From positions 1 to 64,000 of the forward strand of contig CAJNOL010000604.1 in assembly GCA_905250125.1 (NCBI GenBank): a stretch of 64,000 bases of DNA. The letters run 5' to 3'. The stretch comes from Rotaria sordida. Lineage: Eukaryota > Rotifera > Eurotatoria > Philodinida > Philodinidae. Of this stretch, positions 36,101-48,372 are shown piece by piece. The notes below the pieces were generated by a model. The model was not told the origin of the DNA. It made no database searches and saw nothing but the letters and a program-made list of their open reading frames with translations. A program made the translations under genes and the position numbers. How positions within the stretch are numbered: the stretch's first letter is position 1; the number at the start of each line of letters is the position of its first letter.

Positions 36101-39100
36101 CCAACACACTTGATCATTAAATGTGTAATAAGGAATTTGATCAATCCAAAACAAGATTTCATTCTTATCAATATTGGTCGTTGTCAATTGTGCATAGGAA
36201 CGTGAAAGCCAAAATTTGTTCCAATCGATCAAATTCGAACCGAAGAACGAGAATAATTGACAAAGTGATGATAAAATCGTCTGTTGTTCGTTTTCTTTGC
36301 GTCGAAGTGAATGAATAATCAATGGTAATTGAATTGATGATAATGTTTGCGATTTCTGAAAATATTGGAAACATTCTGGAATAGCTGCCGAAAGAACTGG
36401 ATGTGGTGATATTTCGATAAATACTGGAATACCATTTGAACGAGTTTGTTCAGCAAGAATCGATTGCATCGCTGCATCGAATAGAACTGGATTTCGAACA
36501 TTTTTCCACCAATATTCACCATTCAAAATAGATTGATCAGAACGAGTTCCTGTGACAGTTGAATAAAGAATAGCATTCGAACATATTTCATCAAATTCAC
36601 TGTTGTGACCATCACCTTGAATATTGGAAAGAGAATCGAGAAGTTCTTCACGAATATTAAATCGTTCCATTTGTTTACTATGAAATGCATTTTGAATTTT
36701 GAGCCAAGCTTTGAAAACCTTTGGTCTATTCGTCGAAAGATGATTAACTATATTCTCTATAATTTCACCATCACCACTCAATGTCACAGATCCTGGACTA
36801 TTAATTGCCGCAATTTGAACTTGATCTTCGACTCCATTGAGTAGTTCGATAGTATCATTTTCACTAAGAAGCAAAGCTAGCATTCGTCCACCTTGATTTG
36901 TATTATAATTTTGTACACGTGAACGATGATAAATGACTTGAACCGTTTCTCGCAATGTCAATCGACCGGCAACAAATGCTGCAGCGACTTCACCAACAGA
37001 ATGTCCAACAATAATTTTCGGGCGAATGCCCCATGATAACCATAAAGCAGTTAAGCCAATTTGTATAGCTAGAATCGCTGGTTGAGCAACATTCGCTTGA
37101 TTGATTTGTGAATCATTTTCATTTTCTGGTTCAATCAAATGTTTGATTAATGAAAAAGAATTATTCGAAATAGAGATAAATTCTGCATCGATCTTTTCGA
37201 TCCATTGACGAAAGATCGGTTCGATAAAGAATAATTGACGTCCCATAGCCCACCATTGAGGACCTTGACCACTATAAATAAAACAAATATTTCCATTGGC
37301 TTGATGTCGTATAGAAATTTGTTCTTGAGGAAAAATGATACTGGGACAATCAGTTTTATTCAATAAGTATGATTCCAATTGAACTTGTAATTGCTTGCTA
37401 TCAGAAAAGAGAAATGATAAACGATGTGAAAAATTCGTCGTACGTTTCAACAAGATTTTCTCAGACAAATAACTCAGAAACAATTTTTCCGATGTTTGAG
37501 ATACATGTGCAAGTGCTGTTGAAAGCCATGTTGAAAATTTCTCCGCGTGTTTTTTCAATGATTGATCAGATTTAGCTAGAAGAATCAATAAAGAAACATA
37601 TCAAATCAGATTATCAATTATAATACTTACAAGAAAATGTCAAAATAAAATATTCTGAAAATTTTTTATCTTCATTTTGAATGGCAATTGCATCATTAAC
37701 AAATGATATTGAACATTGTTTGATGGGCAAAAAGATTTTGTTCATATTGTTTGGAAAATATTGATTCACATAATCTTCTGACCATTCAGTAATAATCGCA
37801 TGAGCATTATTACCACCGATACCAAAACTATTAATTCCAATAGTAATAAGTTCATCAGGAAATTGTACAAGATGATTGACAATATGTAAATTATATTTCA
37901 TTGCTTGAATATTTCGATTCGGACGAGTGAAATTCATATTCGGTGTAATCATTCGATATTTCATACACAACGCTATTTTAATTAATGAAGCCACGCCAGC
38001 TGTACCTTCAGTATGACCAATAACACTTTTAACTGAACCAATGAAAAGTGGAGGATCATAACGTGATCGTTTGAAAAATGCTCCAAGAGTATTGGCTTCA
38101 ATTGGATCTCCAACTTGTGTTCCGGTACCATGACCTTCAATATAAAATACATTTTTAGGATCAATATTACTACGCATATAAATATCATTGAGAAGTATCG
38201 TTTGTCCATGACTTGATGGAACATTGTAACCAGTTTTCCCTTGATTTCCATCATGACTTGCCATTACATCACGAATGACACAATAAATTTTATCTTTATC
38301 TCGTATAGCATCGCTCAATCGTTTGAGAAGGACCAAACCAACTCCTTCACCTAGAATAATAGATAAAGAGATATGTCATATTTTATTTTATCTAATGATA
38401 AGTGACAAAATCATTAGAGCTGAGACTCGATGCTCAAATCTTTTTTTTTCTATAAAGACCGATCATAGTTGCTGAGATTCGGACTAAAAAGTTCTATAAT
38501 TTATTTTTGATCTAAGAGAAGAACTATCAAAAACTCTATTCTAGAAAACGTAATAACAATAAGCTATCAAACATGTCACTCAATCGGAGCATTTGAAAAG
38601 TCGAGACTAGATATGTCATTTTCATTTTGTTAATCTGGATCTCATCGATATTGATTGAAGAGTGTCTCGATCGTCTTTAAGTATCCAATCTGATCGATTT
38701 AAGACTGGTTGATAGTTCGAATAAAACTAACTGAATTAATATTATAATTAGTGATTTATGTCATTCTTTAAGCGCCTCTTTTAGCAATCGAGAAAGAGTC
38801 AAAGAAAAAAAAAGAGTATTTCCATAGTATCGTTCTCACAAAGTTAAAAAGATTTGAATTGTTGAATCCATCGAAGAGAATAAACAATTCATCTTTCAAT
38901 CGAAAAAAATTCTGATCAATCGATTGAAACAATGAGACACAATCACATGTCGTGTTCCTTTTTTTGTTGAAATGATTTTTGATGGAATCATTTACTTACC
39001 TTTTGCATAACCATTGGCATCTTCACTATAAGAACGTGATCGACCATCAGGTGAAATCGCACCAATAAATGATGCAATGAAAAATGTTTCAGGTGTGTAA

Positions 39101-39792
39101 TTCAGATTTGCTCCACCAGCTACAGCTAAATTTGCTTCACCATTGCGTAAACTTTGAACAGCAAGATGAATGGCTTGAAGCGAAGAAGAACAAGCTGTAT
39201 CCAAAGTTAAATTTGGACCAAGAAGATCATAATAATAAGAAAGTCGACTGGAAGCATTGTAGAGCGATATATTTGGTCCCATTAGAGTATGATCTTCAAT
39301 TTTTGTTCTATGAATTGTTGTTGCATGATCATTTGTAAATTGACCAATGTAAACAGCTGTTCTACTACCTCGAATTTGATCGAATGTATAATTGGCATCT
39401 TCTATGAGATGGAAAACTTTTTTGAGTAGGAGACGATGACATGGATCCATGATCATTGCTTCACCATCTGTTATACCGAAAAACGATGGATCGAAATTGT
39501 TCAATTGATTATCATTGAGAAAATAGCCACGACGAATGAAAGATTTGTTGGAATTGAACATCGAAGCATAGGAATATACATCGAAACGTTCTTTTGGAAT
39601 TTCACTTCCAATATCAATGCAGTTTTTCAGAACATTCCAATATGATTGAGGTCCATCAATCCCATTGGCTAATTCACAGGCCATTCCAATCATGGCTATC
39701 GGTTCCAAATTTTGTTGCATGTTTTGGCAATTCCCCTTAGTTTCCTGATTATTGAAACCACATCTAACACACTCTAAGTAGATGTCACTCAT
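30181..39792 (-). CDS. Type I reducing polyketide / fatty-acid-type synthase, KS-AT-DH-ER-KR-ACP-TE
   Basis: Iterative megasynthase that extends an acyl chain from malonyl units, reduces each step and releases it by its own thioesterase. Four exons, 39792-39000, 38350-37631, 37575-32962 and 32366-30181, give 2,770 aa; vertebrate FAS has about 2,500. Catalytic residues in order: KS Cys201 (DTACSSS), His338 (EGHGTGT), His377; AT Ser697 (GHSVGE) with AFHS at 801-804, as in malonyl-specific domains; DH His1050 (HVVQGSILFP) and Asp1264; a catalytically silent structural region at about 1400-1680; ER at about 1700-2030 (LIHSAASAVG); KR GGLGGL 2060-2065, Tyr2214, Asn2218; ACP Ser2380 (GMDSL); TE Ser2558 (GYSFGG) and His2748. 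No methyltransferase motif is seen. A polyGln/Arg tract (about 2028-2042) sits between ER and KR at an exon end. Introns of 649 and 595 bases are long for this genome. Domain order matches animal FAS, but KS and AT look more like polyketide synthases; horizontal origin is possible. Confidence 0.93.
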
Positions 39793-40840
39793 GAATAATT
39801 ATTTTTGAGCAAAACAACAAAGCTTTTCTATCTAAAAAAAATATAAAAGTGAATTAATTGACAAGAAATTAAACTAAACACAATCACAAGAGATGTATTC
39901 GAAAATGTCGATGAATTATAATCCGAAAAATCAAAAATTATTTCGATATTTCTGCAAAGTGAAATTTTCACATTTGGAATCAAATATTTTCGATTTGAAT
40001 TCAGAAAAGGATGAGTTAAGAGGATTTCGACCGCTTGTTAGAAAAAGAGTGAATCAATGGAATTTATACAAATGAAACTTTTTCTAGATTTTAGTCTTCC
40101 AGTTAGATGAAGTATAATCGACAACGATTTTTTTATCATGACAAAAAGTTAGTTGATGTGTAATATGTAAAGATTAAGCTTATTCTTTAGGAACATAAGG
40201 GCTCATATAGATTTGTTCTGAATAATTTAAAGAAAAAAAGTAGGTAGCAAGTTCGGATCTTGATTTCAGAACTTTATCTCGAAAACACTACCGTAAATAG
40301 AGCTGTTAAAGTACATTGCAGAGACACCAACTCGACAATAATCAATCAAGTTTGCAACAAAAAATTTCACGCGAAATAATATTTGTGTCAGTCACATCAA
40401 TCGTACTGTTTCGACTGACATCAGTGGCCCACATACTGTTGCCACACTGACTTTACATCAACTTGATTGATTGATCTTGAGATAGTGTGCGTGTGTGTGT
40501 AAATGTGCAATGGCTAGGACTAGTAGTGAATGTATGTAAAGTTATCGATTTTTATAAACCACTGACACATTCTCACATCAGCACGTACACACTTGGTTCA
40601 ATAATCGGATAATTCTCTGATTTCGTTGGTTCAATAACTCATGAGTTATTTCAAAGGTAGTGAAGGGTACTATCATTATTTGGGTGAAGTCGCAGTATGT
40701 TCCTTGTGTCAGAGAGTTGTTTTTTATCGCTTTTCTTCATAATAATTTAAAGGAGGATGGTTTTTCTTCAATTGGATTTTTATCACCATCGTTGTTCGTA
40801 ATCGTAGCTTCTCAAAAGAAATACTTTTTAAATAAGCATT
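39793..40840. other. Upstream region of the megasynthase gene
   Basis: Likely promoter of the synthase. A short GTGTGT microsatellite lies at about 40,485-40,500. Otherwise nothing is recognised. Confidence 0.5.
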
Positions 40841-41103
40841 TAGTTATTTAAGTACTTACATAGCTATTTAAGTTTTTCATAGCTATTTATAAGTGTTTGC
40901 TTAGCTATTTAAGTCTTTCATAGCTATTCAAGTATTTGCATAGCTATTTAAGTATTGCCATAGCTATTTAATTTCTTCATAGCTATTTAAGTACTTGCAT
41001 AGCTATTTAATTTCTTCATAGCTATTTAAGGTTTCCATAGCTATTTAACTAGTTGCATAGCTATTTAAGTATTTAGATAGCTATTGAAATCATTCATAGC
41101 TAC
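40841..41103 (+). repeat. Minisatellite, unit about CATAGCTATTTAAGTATTTG (left array)
   Basis: About 14 tandem copies of a 17-20-base unit centred on AGCTATTTAA, with variable linker bases. The same unit is found in reverse orientation at 41765-42005. The AGCT and TTTAA cores make it partly self-complementary. Confidence 0.85.
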
Positions 41104-41764
41104 GTATAGTAGCCTCAACAAGACTCATTTGACCGATGACGAATGATGCCAAAGTTCGGTTTTGAGAACTTTCTGGTACATAATTAGTCATTGAAGTTTA
41201 TGTAGTACCAGTTGGCCGTCGATGAATGATAGTTATATTTATAGAATCTTCTCAATATTGTATTCATCGAATACTATACATAAGATATCCTACAACATGA
41301 CACAAAACCGTAACAAAAAATAATTCCTGCTATATATATATAAGAATCAAATCCGCAAAATGTACTCATAATAAATAATGGGATCTTATTCTAATAGATA
41401 TCATTGTAATAAAAATTATATTCAATATCTTTAACTAATGCAGTAGCTGCAGAATTCCTTTCTCAAAACCCTCGACATACACAGATGAGTATATGCTCAA
41501 TTTCGACAAGTTATCAACCTTTCGAGAATACTGCTGTGTATCTACGAGTACTGCAGCTGAGAAAAGTTGAAGACCCATATGTAACTATCCTAATGTTTGT
41601 TTTTCCCTCCCCCTCCAACCCCCTACTCGTACAGATAAGTAACATAGACAAAATCCTTCATGCTCAGTTCAACGGCAATAACAACTTATTTACTACTACT
41701 GCTAATCATTAAATACTGCTTCGATTTCATCAACTAACCATGCGGATATTTAAAAAACTCGAAT
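41104..41764. other. Spacer between two opposed minisatellite arrays
   Basis: 660 bases. A pyrimidine-rich run (CCCTCCCCCTCCAACCCCC) lies near 41,608. The open frame at 41485-41712 has no recognised family. No gene call. Confidence 0.5.
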
Positions 41765-42005
41765 CTTAAATAGACACAACAGAACCATTCGAATAGCTAT
41801 ACCACAATTTAAGTAGCCATGTGGACAGTTAAATAGTTCTGAAAAAATTGAATACTTATGCATGTACTTACATACCGATGTAAATACTTAAACACCTATG
41901 GAAAACTTAAATAGCGATCCAGATACTTAAATAGCTATGGAAAACTTAAATAGCTATGCAAATAGTTAAATAGCTATGTAAATACTTAAACAGCCGTAGC
42001 TGCAT
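41765..42005 (-). repeat. Minisatellite, unit about CTTAAATAGCTATGCAAATA (right array, inverted)
   Basis: About 11 copies of a 17-20-base unit that is the reverse complement of the left array unit. The copies nearest 41,950 are the most regular, and those nearest the spacer are degenerate. Confidence 0.8.
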
Positions 42006-42560
42006 TAGAAAGCTGGAAAGTTTTCACAGTCATTTGTGTTAGACACAAATTGTATCTCTTTTGAGAGTGAGCCGTTCATAATCGGTGACTCCAGAATGAC
42101 AGACAGCTTCTTCTTGTCCTTGGCTAGAGAGCTTGGATCTGCAAGATGCAAGAATATTTTCTTAGTTCCTAAATAAGTAATTTTCGGTCTCTCTAGAAAT
42201 TTCCATCATAGAATCATCACTAATCAAAACCATAATCAGACATTTATTGCAAATTTCATAAGTTTTGCAGATTTTATAGCAACTTAACACTACAACGAAT
42301 GTAAAAATACTTTAATAAGCCCAAAAATTCCTCCACAATCACAAGCAACATACGAAACTAAGTTCCGAAATTATTCTAACACAACAAGTAAACTTCTAGA
42401 AATTCTATATAATCACCATGGTTCACATATATAACATCAGAGATATTAGCAAGAATTTTTGGAAATAATAACGAAATTTTCATACATAAACTAAAAAATA
42501 AGCATGTGTCTGATTTCACATAATAACACTAGGAAGAAACGACCAAGTGAAATAAAATGT
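42006..42560. other. Noncoding stretch between repeat groups
   Basis: AT-rich. No gene, RNA or repeat recognised. Confidence 0.4.
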
Positions 42561-42979
42561 TGTGTAGCTCTTGCAACAGTTCAATATTACACCAACTTGG
42601 GTGTTCTTTTTGTTATCTCAATAGTTGGATATCTCCATATAAAATATTTCGAGAAGATTCGAAAGTTACCAGGGTTACATGGGAATTCTACAAATACTGT
42701 GTAACACTCGCAACAGTCCACTGTCACACGAGCTTTCATCTTCTTGTTGTCATCTGTTTAGTTGGATATCTTCAAATAATATATCTCAAGAGGCTTCTGA
42801 AATTACCAAGATTACATGAAAAATTCTTCAAAATGCTGTGTAATAGTTGAAACACAAAAACACTTCATCGAGTTGCATGATCCTACTATTATATGAATCG
42901 TTGAATATCTGTCTGCATAATACTTATCTCGAGAAATTCCCTCATTCACCAATATCACATGAAAACTCTCGAATAAGCT
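42561..42979 (+). repeat. Three-copy tandem repeat of about 138-143 bases
   Basis: Units begin at 42561, 42699 and 42837, each opening TGTGTA. They share CAACAGT near the start, GTTGGATATCT in the middle, ATATCTCRAGA after it, and TTACATGRRAA followed by a TTC-rich end. Copies are about 60-70% alike by eye. An open frame running through the first two copies (42557-42850) has no recognised domain and is probably a product of the repeat period being a multiple of three. Confidence 0.65.
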
Positions 42980-43397
42980 GGATAACCAAGTCAGAAAAAG
43001 CAGATTTCATGATTCTATGAATCTGTTGAGTCCGAGTGATTCGGAATGATTCCAATGGTTCCAATGATTCTAAAATGACTCTGACTACAAGAATAGGGAA
43101 GAAAATTTACAGTTATGTTATTAAGTAACAGGTAACAACAAATTTGTCTATTTGATTTATTCGTCATTAAATAGCTATTGGAAAAAAATCAGGACATTTT
43201 ATATAGTTGGATTAAAGGTTTGCAGGATCAACGAATCCAAATCTGTAAATGAATTCTTGAAATTGTATACTTGATTTTAATAGTGCGCCTTGATTAACTG
43301 ATTACTACACATGTATACACACGCTTTATACCCTTTGTTTTCCGATGATGTGGTTACTAGGTTATCAAAATTATTCATTCGCATACACATATGTATA

Positions 43398-43733
43398 TGA
43401 CTCCTTTTCTTTGAGAAGGTGGAGCAAGGAGAACTTGTGTAACTTAAGAATTTCATATACATATATATACCCCTTCTTTTTGGAATGGTGGAACTTGGGG
43501 AACTTAAGAACTATATATACATTATATATATGTATATATTCCCTTTTTTTAAAGAGGATGAGACTAGAGGAACTTGGATGACTTAAAAATTATAGATTAA
43601 ATATATATATATATATGTATATAATCCTTAAGTTCCCCAAGTTCCTCTAGCTCCACCCTTCCAACAAAAATGAGGTATAAGCATATACATATATGAATGA
43701 ATGAATATTTCTGAAGTTCCCCTAGTGCTCCAT
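43398..43733. repeat. Direct and inverted copies of a GGTGGAACTTGGGGAACTTAAG unit
   Basis: Three forward copies (about 43398-43459, 43470-43512 and 43541-43590) have the order TTCTTT, GGTGGAACTTGGGGAACTTAA, then a TA-rich linker. Two reverse copies follow at 43625-43672 and 43710-43733 (CTTAAGTTCCCCAAGTTCCTC). TATATA microsatellites separate them. The block can fold into a hairpin around 43,600. Confidence 0.7.
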
Positions 43734-46355
43734 TTCTATTTGAAATCAAGTGTTTTCCTTTTGATCTAAATTCAGATTGAAATCAAATACACCATTGTAT
43801 GTCGGAAGTATAAGAATGTTATGATAATTATAGAAAGTATTTAATTGTTCACAGTGCAATGAGTAAATATAATTGCACTCCATTGGTGACCTTCCTACTC
43901 CAATCACAGTCTCTTCGAGATGCACTTAGAGATATGAGCAATTGAAGAGAAACATAGAATTTTCATGTTTGTCTTGTTGATGAGACAAGGAGAATGAACT
44001 AAACAAACATCAGACAGAAGACTGTTCTGTCTGTATAAATACACGAGAGGAAATGGGATGTCTTTGTCTGTTCTATTCATGCTTCAGAAATTGAACCAAT
44101 ACCGATAAGAATTTCAGACCCGCTGGTCTCCTAGTAGACCAATCATTACCTTTACATTGGCCTGATACCATTAGATTGGTCTTATTTACTTTAATATTCA
44201 TATAATATAAGCTTACTCATACCTTCTAGTGGTTTTCATAGTAACTCATGGAGAACTTGTAATGAAATGTTTTTGAATCTAGCCATATCAAATAACATTG
44301 TCCTAAAAGGAATTTGGTACTGAGCATAACTAGGAGTGATGTCTTTTCAGATATTAGATCAGCCGATCTCTAGTAGACTGGCTGGTTCAGTCAGATATGA
44401 TCTATTCAAACTGGTACTGATAACGATCTTCAACAAATCGGACTGATTTCATCTTTGTCATGTTTTAGTCAAAATACCATCGGTAATGGAAGCTTTGACT
44501 CTAATCTTTTCTATATTTTTCAGATTTTAGTGGAATTACTAACTTCAAATTAAAACTTTTTGTTTAACCTTTATCATATTATTATTATTACAAAAAATTA
44601 TCAGATTGAGTTGTATCAAATACAAACGCATTGAATATTGTTTTGGAGCATCTATCAGCTTTGAATTACTGTATCTACTTCTCTTTAAATTACATTCGAG
44701 GAAAAAAAATTCTTAATTTTATTTCATCACATATATACAGAGAATATTATGTGAACGACAAAATATATCTAACGCAAAGTTACAGTTGATCCTGCTACAC
44801 AAACTGAAGTTTCAAGCTAGAATCAATCAGCATGTTTGTAAATAATATCTATGTACGAAAAATAGAACACAATATTCAAATCATGAAGATGGATTGTGCA
44901 AAAAATTTTCAAAGAATAGGAGACACTTTCGATGTTCTCAACTCATGTAAGCTGTTCATCTTCTTGCCTATTTGCAAGAACAAAAGTAGAACAAGATTTA
45001 GAATCACGTTATTTATCAGGGCAATGACCTCTGACATAAGCAAATATCATCTAAATAGCTTACACTAAATATAAATAGTATATTCGCAGTTACCGTTAAA
45101 TAATGTCCAAGAATGATTGAAGTTAAAAAACGAGTAAATGCATTAGTCATAAATCCAAATGAATTTAAAAAACTTAAAAGGAATATGAAGAGAAATAGGT
45201 TTATCAAATTGTTTTATAAGAGTGATCACTGATGCATAGATTGCTTTTTTTCGCTAAGGTGAAAGAAGCAAACAATCAGATAAAATAACCTATTCATAAC
45301 ATTTTATTTTTCATCTTACTCATTAAGGACAATTACTAATTGATGTATACAAAGAAATAAAAAGAAAAATACGATAGGCAGCTCTCTTATATTAGTCAAA
45401 CATGTGAAGGTAATCAAATACAAGAGAATGTATACATCCTATTTTCGTCATGTCCCTGACGCAAAATCATGGTTTGTTGATATTTTTTAACTCATGAAGG
45501 CATGATCAAGGACACATGTAAAAACTATCTTGATGATGAGGGTATTTAAATTTAATAACTTAACAATTTTCTTTATAGATAATAATAATAAGAGTGAAAA
45601 TAATGATGAATTGCTTTTTTCAATAATATATTAGTTTTGTTTCTTGCTTTTGAAATTTTTATTATTGATAAAAAATATTAAAATAATAAGAATAAAGAAA
45701 TCAAGAAAACAAAAATTGTTATTTGAATAATAAAAAAGAATTTGAATGAGAGATCTTACGAATTTATCATAATCAAGGAATTTTCTAAAAAAAAATTCAT
45801 CAAGATGAAGTATAATCGGTGTTTTGACAAATAATGTGCAAGATCAATGGCAAAAAATGCAGAGAACCCATTGACAAAGTGTGAGTTTATGAATGAGAAA
45901 GATTTGTAGAGAATCATACGACATGTTTTGGCAAGTGCTCAAATTGTCTATGATCAGATAATTTTTAACTTCGTTGTACTTGTTCAAATGATGGAAAAAA
46001 GTGAATTATAAACAAAATACATCGATCTATACAGAATTTACTACTATAAAGAATGATGAAGGTAATGAATATCACTTAGAGCAGTGTGAGTTTGTAGATA
46101 GAATGCAATGAAAAGCTTACAAAATGCGTTACTATTACACATATTAAATCTTGTCAATAGTTAGTGATTTAAACAGTACTATGTGAAGGCAGCTATTTAA
46201 GTGCTAAGTAAAAATATATAAATGCTAAGTTAATTTTTGCTAAGTAAACTTTGTATATACTCAGTAAATAAGTCGGATGTTTAATAAATTTGTTTATTTT
46301 TTTATCAAACATGTTTTTTTATTTTTAAACAGAATAGATTAGCATCTAATACAAC
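43734..46355. other. Long noncoding stretch
   Basis: No gene or RNA identified. Palindromic TGGTCTCCTAGTAGACCA lies near 44,125, with a related CTCTAGTAGACTGG near 44,372. A hydrophobic frame at 45016-45207 (-) could be a fragment of a membrane protein, but no family is recognisable. Confidence 0.45.
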
Positions 46356-47686
46356 ATGACAAAGTTCTAGACGATTATCTCATTTAAAAAATACAATCCT
46401 CGAAATACATTTTACGAAATATTCAAGACAATTATATGAACGATTACATAAAGAAGGACATAACATTGGTAAAACTTCTAAACTTTTAAATAGTGTAGTG
46501 TGTTCTTTTGTCGTAGGTTTTAATCAAACAGGTGGTGGTTGATGGTTAGCCCAAACACCTAATCGATTTCATACACTTAGACGACAATATTCTATAATAA
46601 ATAATAAAAGCATTAGGTATTAATGGTGAAGTCTTAAATATAGAATAATTAACTGAAAATGTATCGATTATTGGTTCACGAGAAATTTGGCCGCAAGAAT
46701 TAATCAATGAAATATAATTTATTTGATGCATTTATTTATAGAGTGGTCTTTGGATCCCCAATGGTTTTATTGTTGATTTTATACCATTAACTTTAACATT
46801 GGCTCAATCAGCAACAGACAAAGGTGCAGAAACAAAGAATTTTCATTCTTATAATTCTATTGGCGATTTTTACGAGTTTAAACTATTGAAAATAGCTGTA
46901 TCAAAGAAATTCTTATAGAAAAGCAACGTACTAGACAATATGATCGGATGAATAGTGATATAACATCACAAGGAGATATTAAATTTGATGTATTTATTAA
47001 TTGTACAAGAGTGATAGATTATTTTTTTATTTGAAAAATATTCAAGCAACGTTTGTTTTTGTTACTGAGCACAAGAACTTGGATTTCAACCTTCACCAAA
47101 TTTTCGAATTCCTACACAAGTATGTGGTGAATTTAAAGTTTATATATTAAAAATAAAATCAACAGGAGATTTTTGAAGTGATATTCTAATTGTTCATAAT
47201 TCAGAAGAAAGTATTTATATTTAATCATTAATTTATCATAGTGCATTAATTGGTGATTTTTTACATCAATCCAAACCTATTTTTTTGAAATGATACTTCT
47301 GATACATTTTATTTTACTCTTTTATCTGCTAATTAGTACGATTTTCGTGAGTTATCTTAATCGAATTAATTATGTTTTATGAAACTATCCATAGATTTGA
47401 TATAAGCAATGCGATTAAGCGATTTTCTATTCTTGCCGAAAATGAATACAATATATTGATTAATGATACCGGTAGTTTTACACGGTAAATTCCAGTTTCG
47501 CCGAAAAAAATTTTCGCCGAAGATGAATTTCGCCGAAAGAAATTTCGCCGAAAATAGAGTTCGCCGAAAATGAAGTTCGCCGATTCCCTTATCGCCGAAT
47601 GAACTTATCACCGAAAACGAATATAAATTACAGTTAATCGGTCTTATAGACAACGATTATATTTTAATTAATTAGCTCATGATACC

Positions 47687-48372
47687 AAGTCAGATGGTTA
47701 CCGAGTCAGATGGTTGCCAAGTCAGTTGGTTACCAACTGAGGTGGTTACCAACTGAGATGGTTACCAAGTCAGATGGCTACCAACTGAGATGGTTACCAA
47801 CTGACTTGGCAACCAACTGACTTGGTAACCAAGTCAGTTGGTTACCAAGTCAGTTGGTTACCAAGTCAGTTGGTNNNNNNNNNNNNNNNNNNNNNNNNNN
47901 NNNNNNNNNNNNNNNNNNNNNNNNNNNNNNNNNNNNNNNNNNNNNNNNNNNNNNNNNNNNNNNNNNNNNNNNNNNNNNNNNNNNNNNNNNNNNNNNNNNN
48001 NNNNNNNNNNNNNNNNNNNNNNNNNNNNNNNNNNNNNNNNNNNNNNNNNNNNNNNNNNNNNNNNNNNNNNNNNNNNNNNNNNNNNNNNNNNNNNNNNNNN
48101 NNNNNNNNNNNNNNNNNNNNNNNNNNNNNNNNNNNNNNNNNNNNNNNNNNNNNNNNNNNNNNNNNNNNNNNNNNNNNNNNNNNNNNNNNNNNNNNNNNNN
48201 NNNNNNNNNNNNNNNNNNNNNNNNNNNNNNNNNNNNNNNNNNNNNNNNNNNNNNNNNNNNNNNNNNNNNNNNNNNNNNNNNNNAGTTGGTAACCATCTCA
48301 GTTGATAACCATCTCAGTTGGTAACCATCTGACTTGGTAACCATCTCAGTTGGTAACTATCTGACTTGGTAT
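47687..48372. repeat. 16-bp minisatellite forming the core of the foldback element
   Basis: Unit GGTTACCAAGTCAGTT and variants (AACTGAGAT, GAGTCAGAT), occurring in both orientations on the left side, interrupted by an assembly gap, then as the complement AACTGACTTGGTAACC on the right. GGTTACC/GGTAACC makes each unit near-palindromic. Confidence 0.9.
47875..48283. other. Assembly gap (409 Ns)
   Basis: A run of N inside the minisatellite core. The true length is unknown, and translations through it are artefacts. Confidence 0.99.

Noticed and set aside
32912..37588. Many small frames on both strands inside the megasynthase exons
   Set aside because: They are overlaps of a 4.6-kb coding exon; none has a domain, start context or splice support.
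45016..45207. Hydrophobic 63-codon minus-strand frame that could be a membrane-protein exon
   Set aside because: No homologous motif or neighbouring exon could be found.
47822..48344. Four open frames of about 155-164 codons
   Set aside because: They are translations of the N gap and the flanking minisatellite, not genes.
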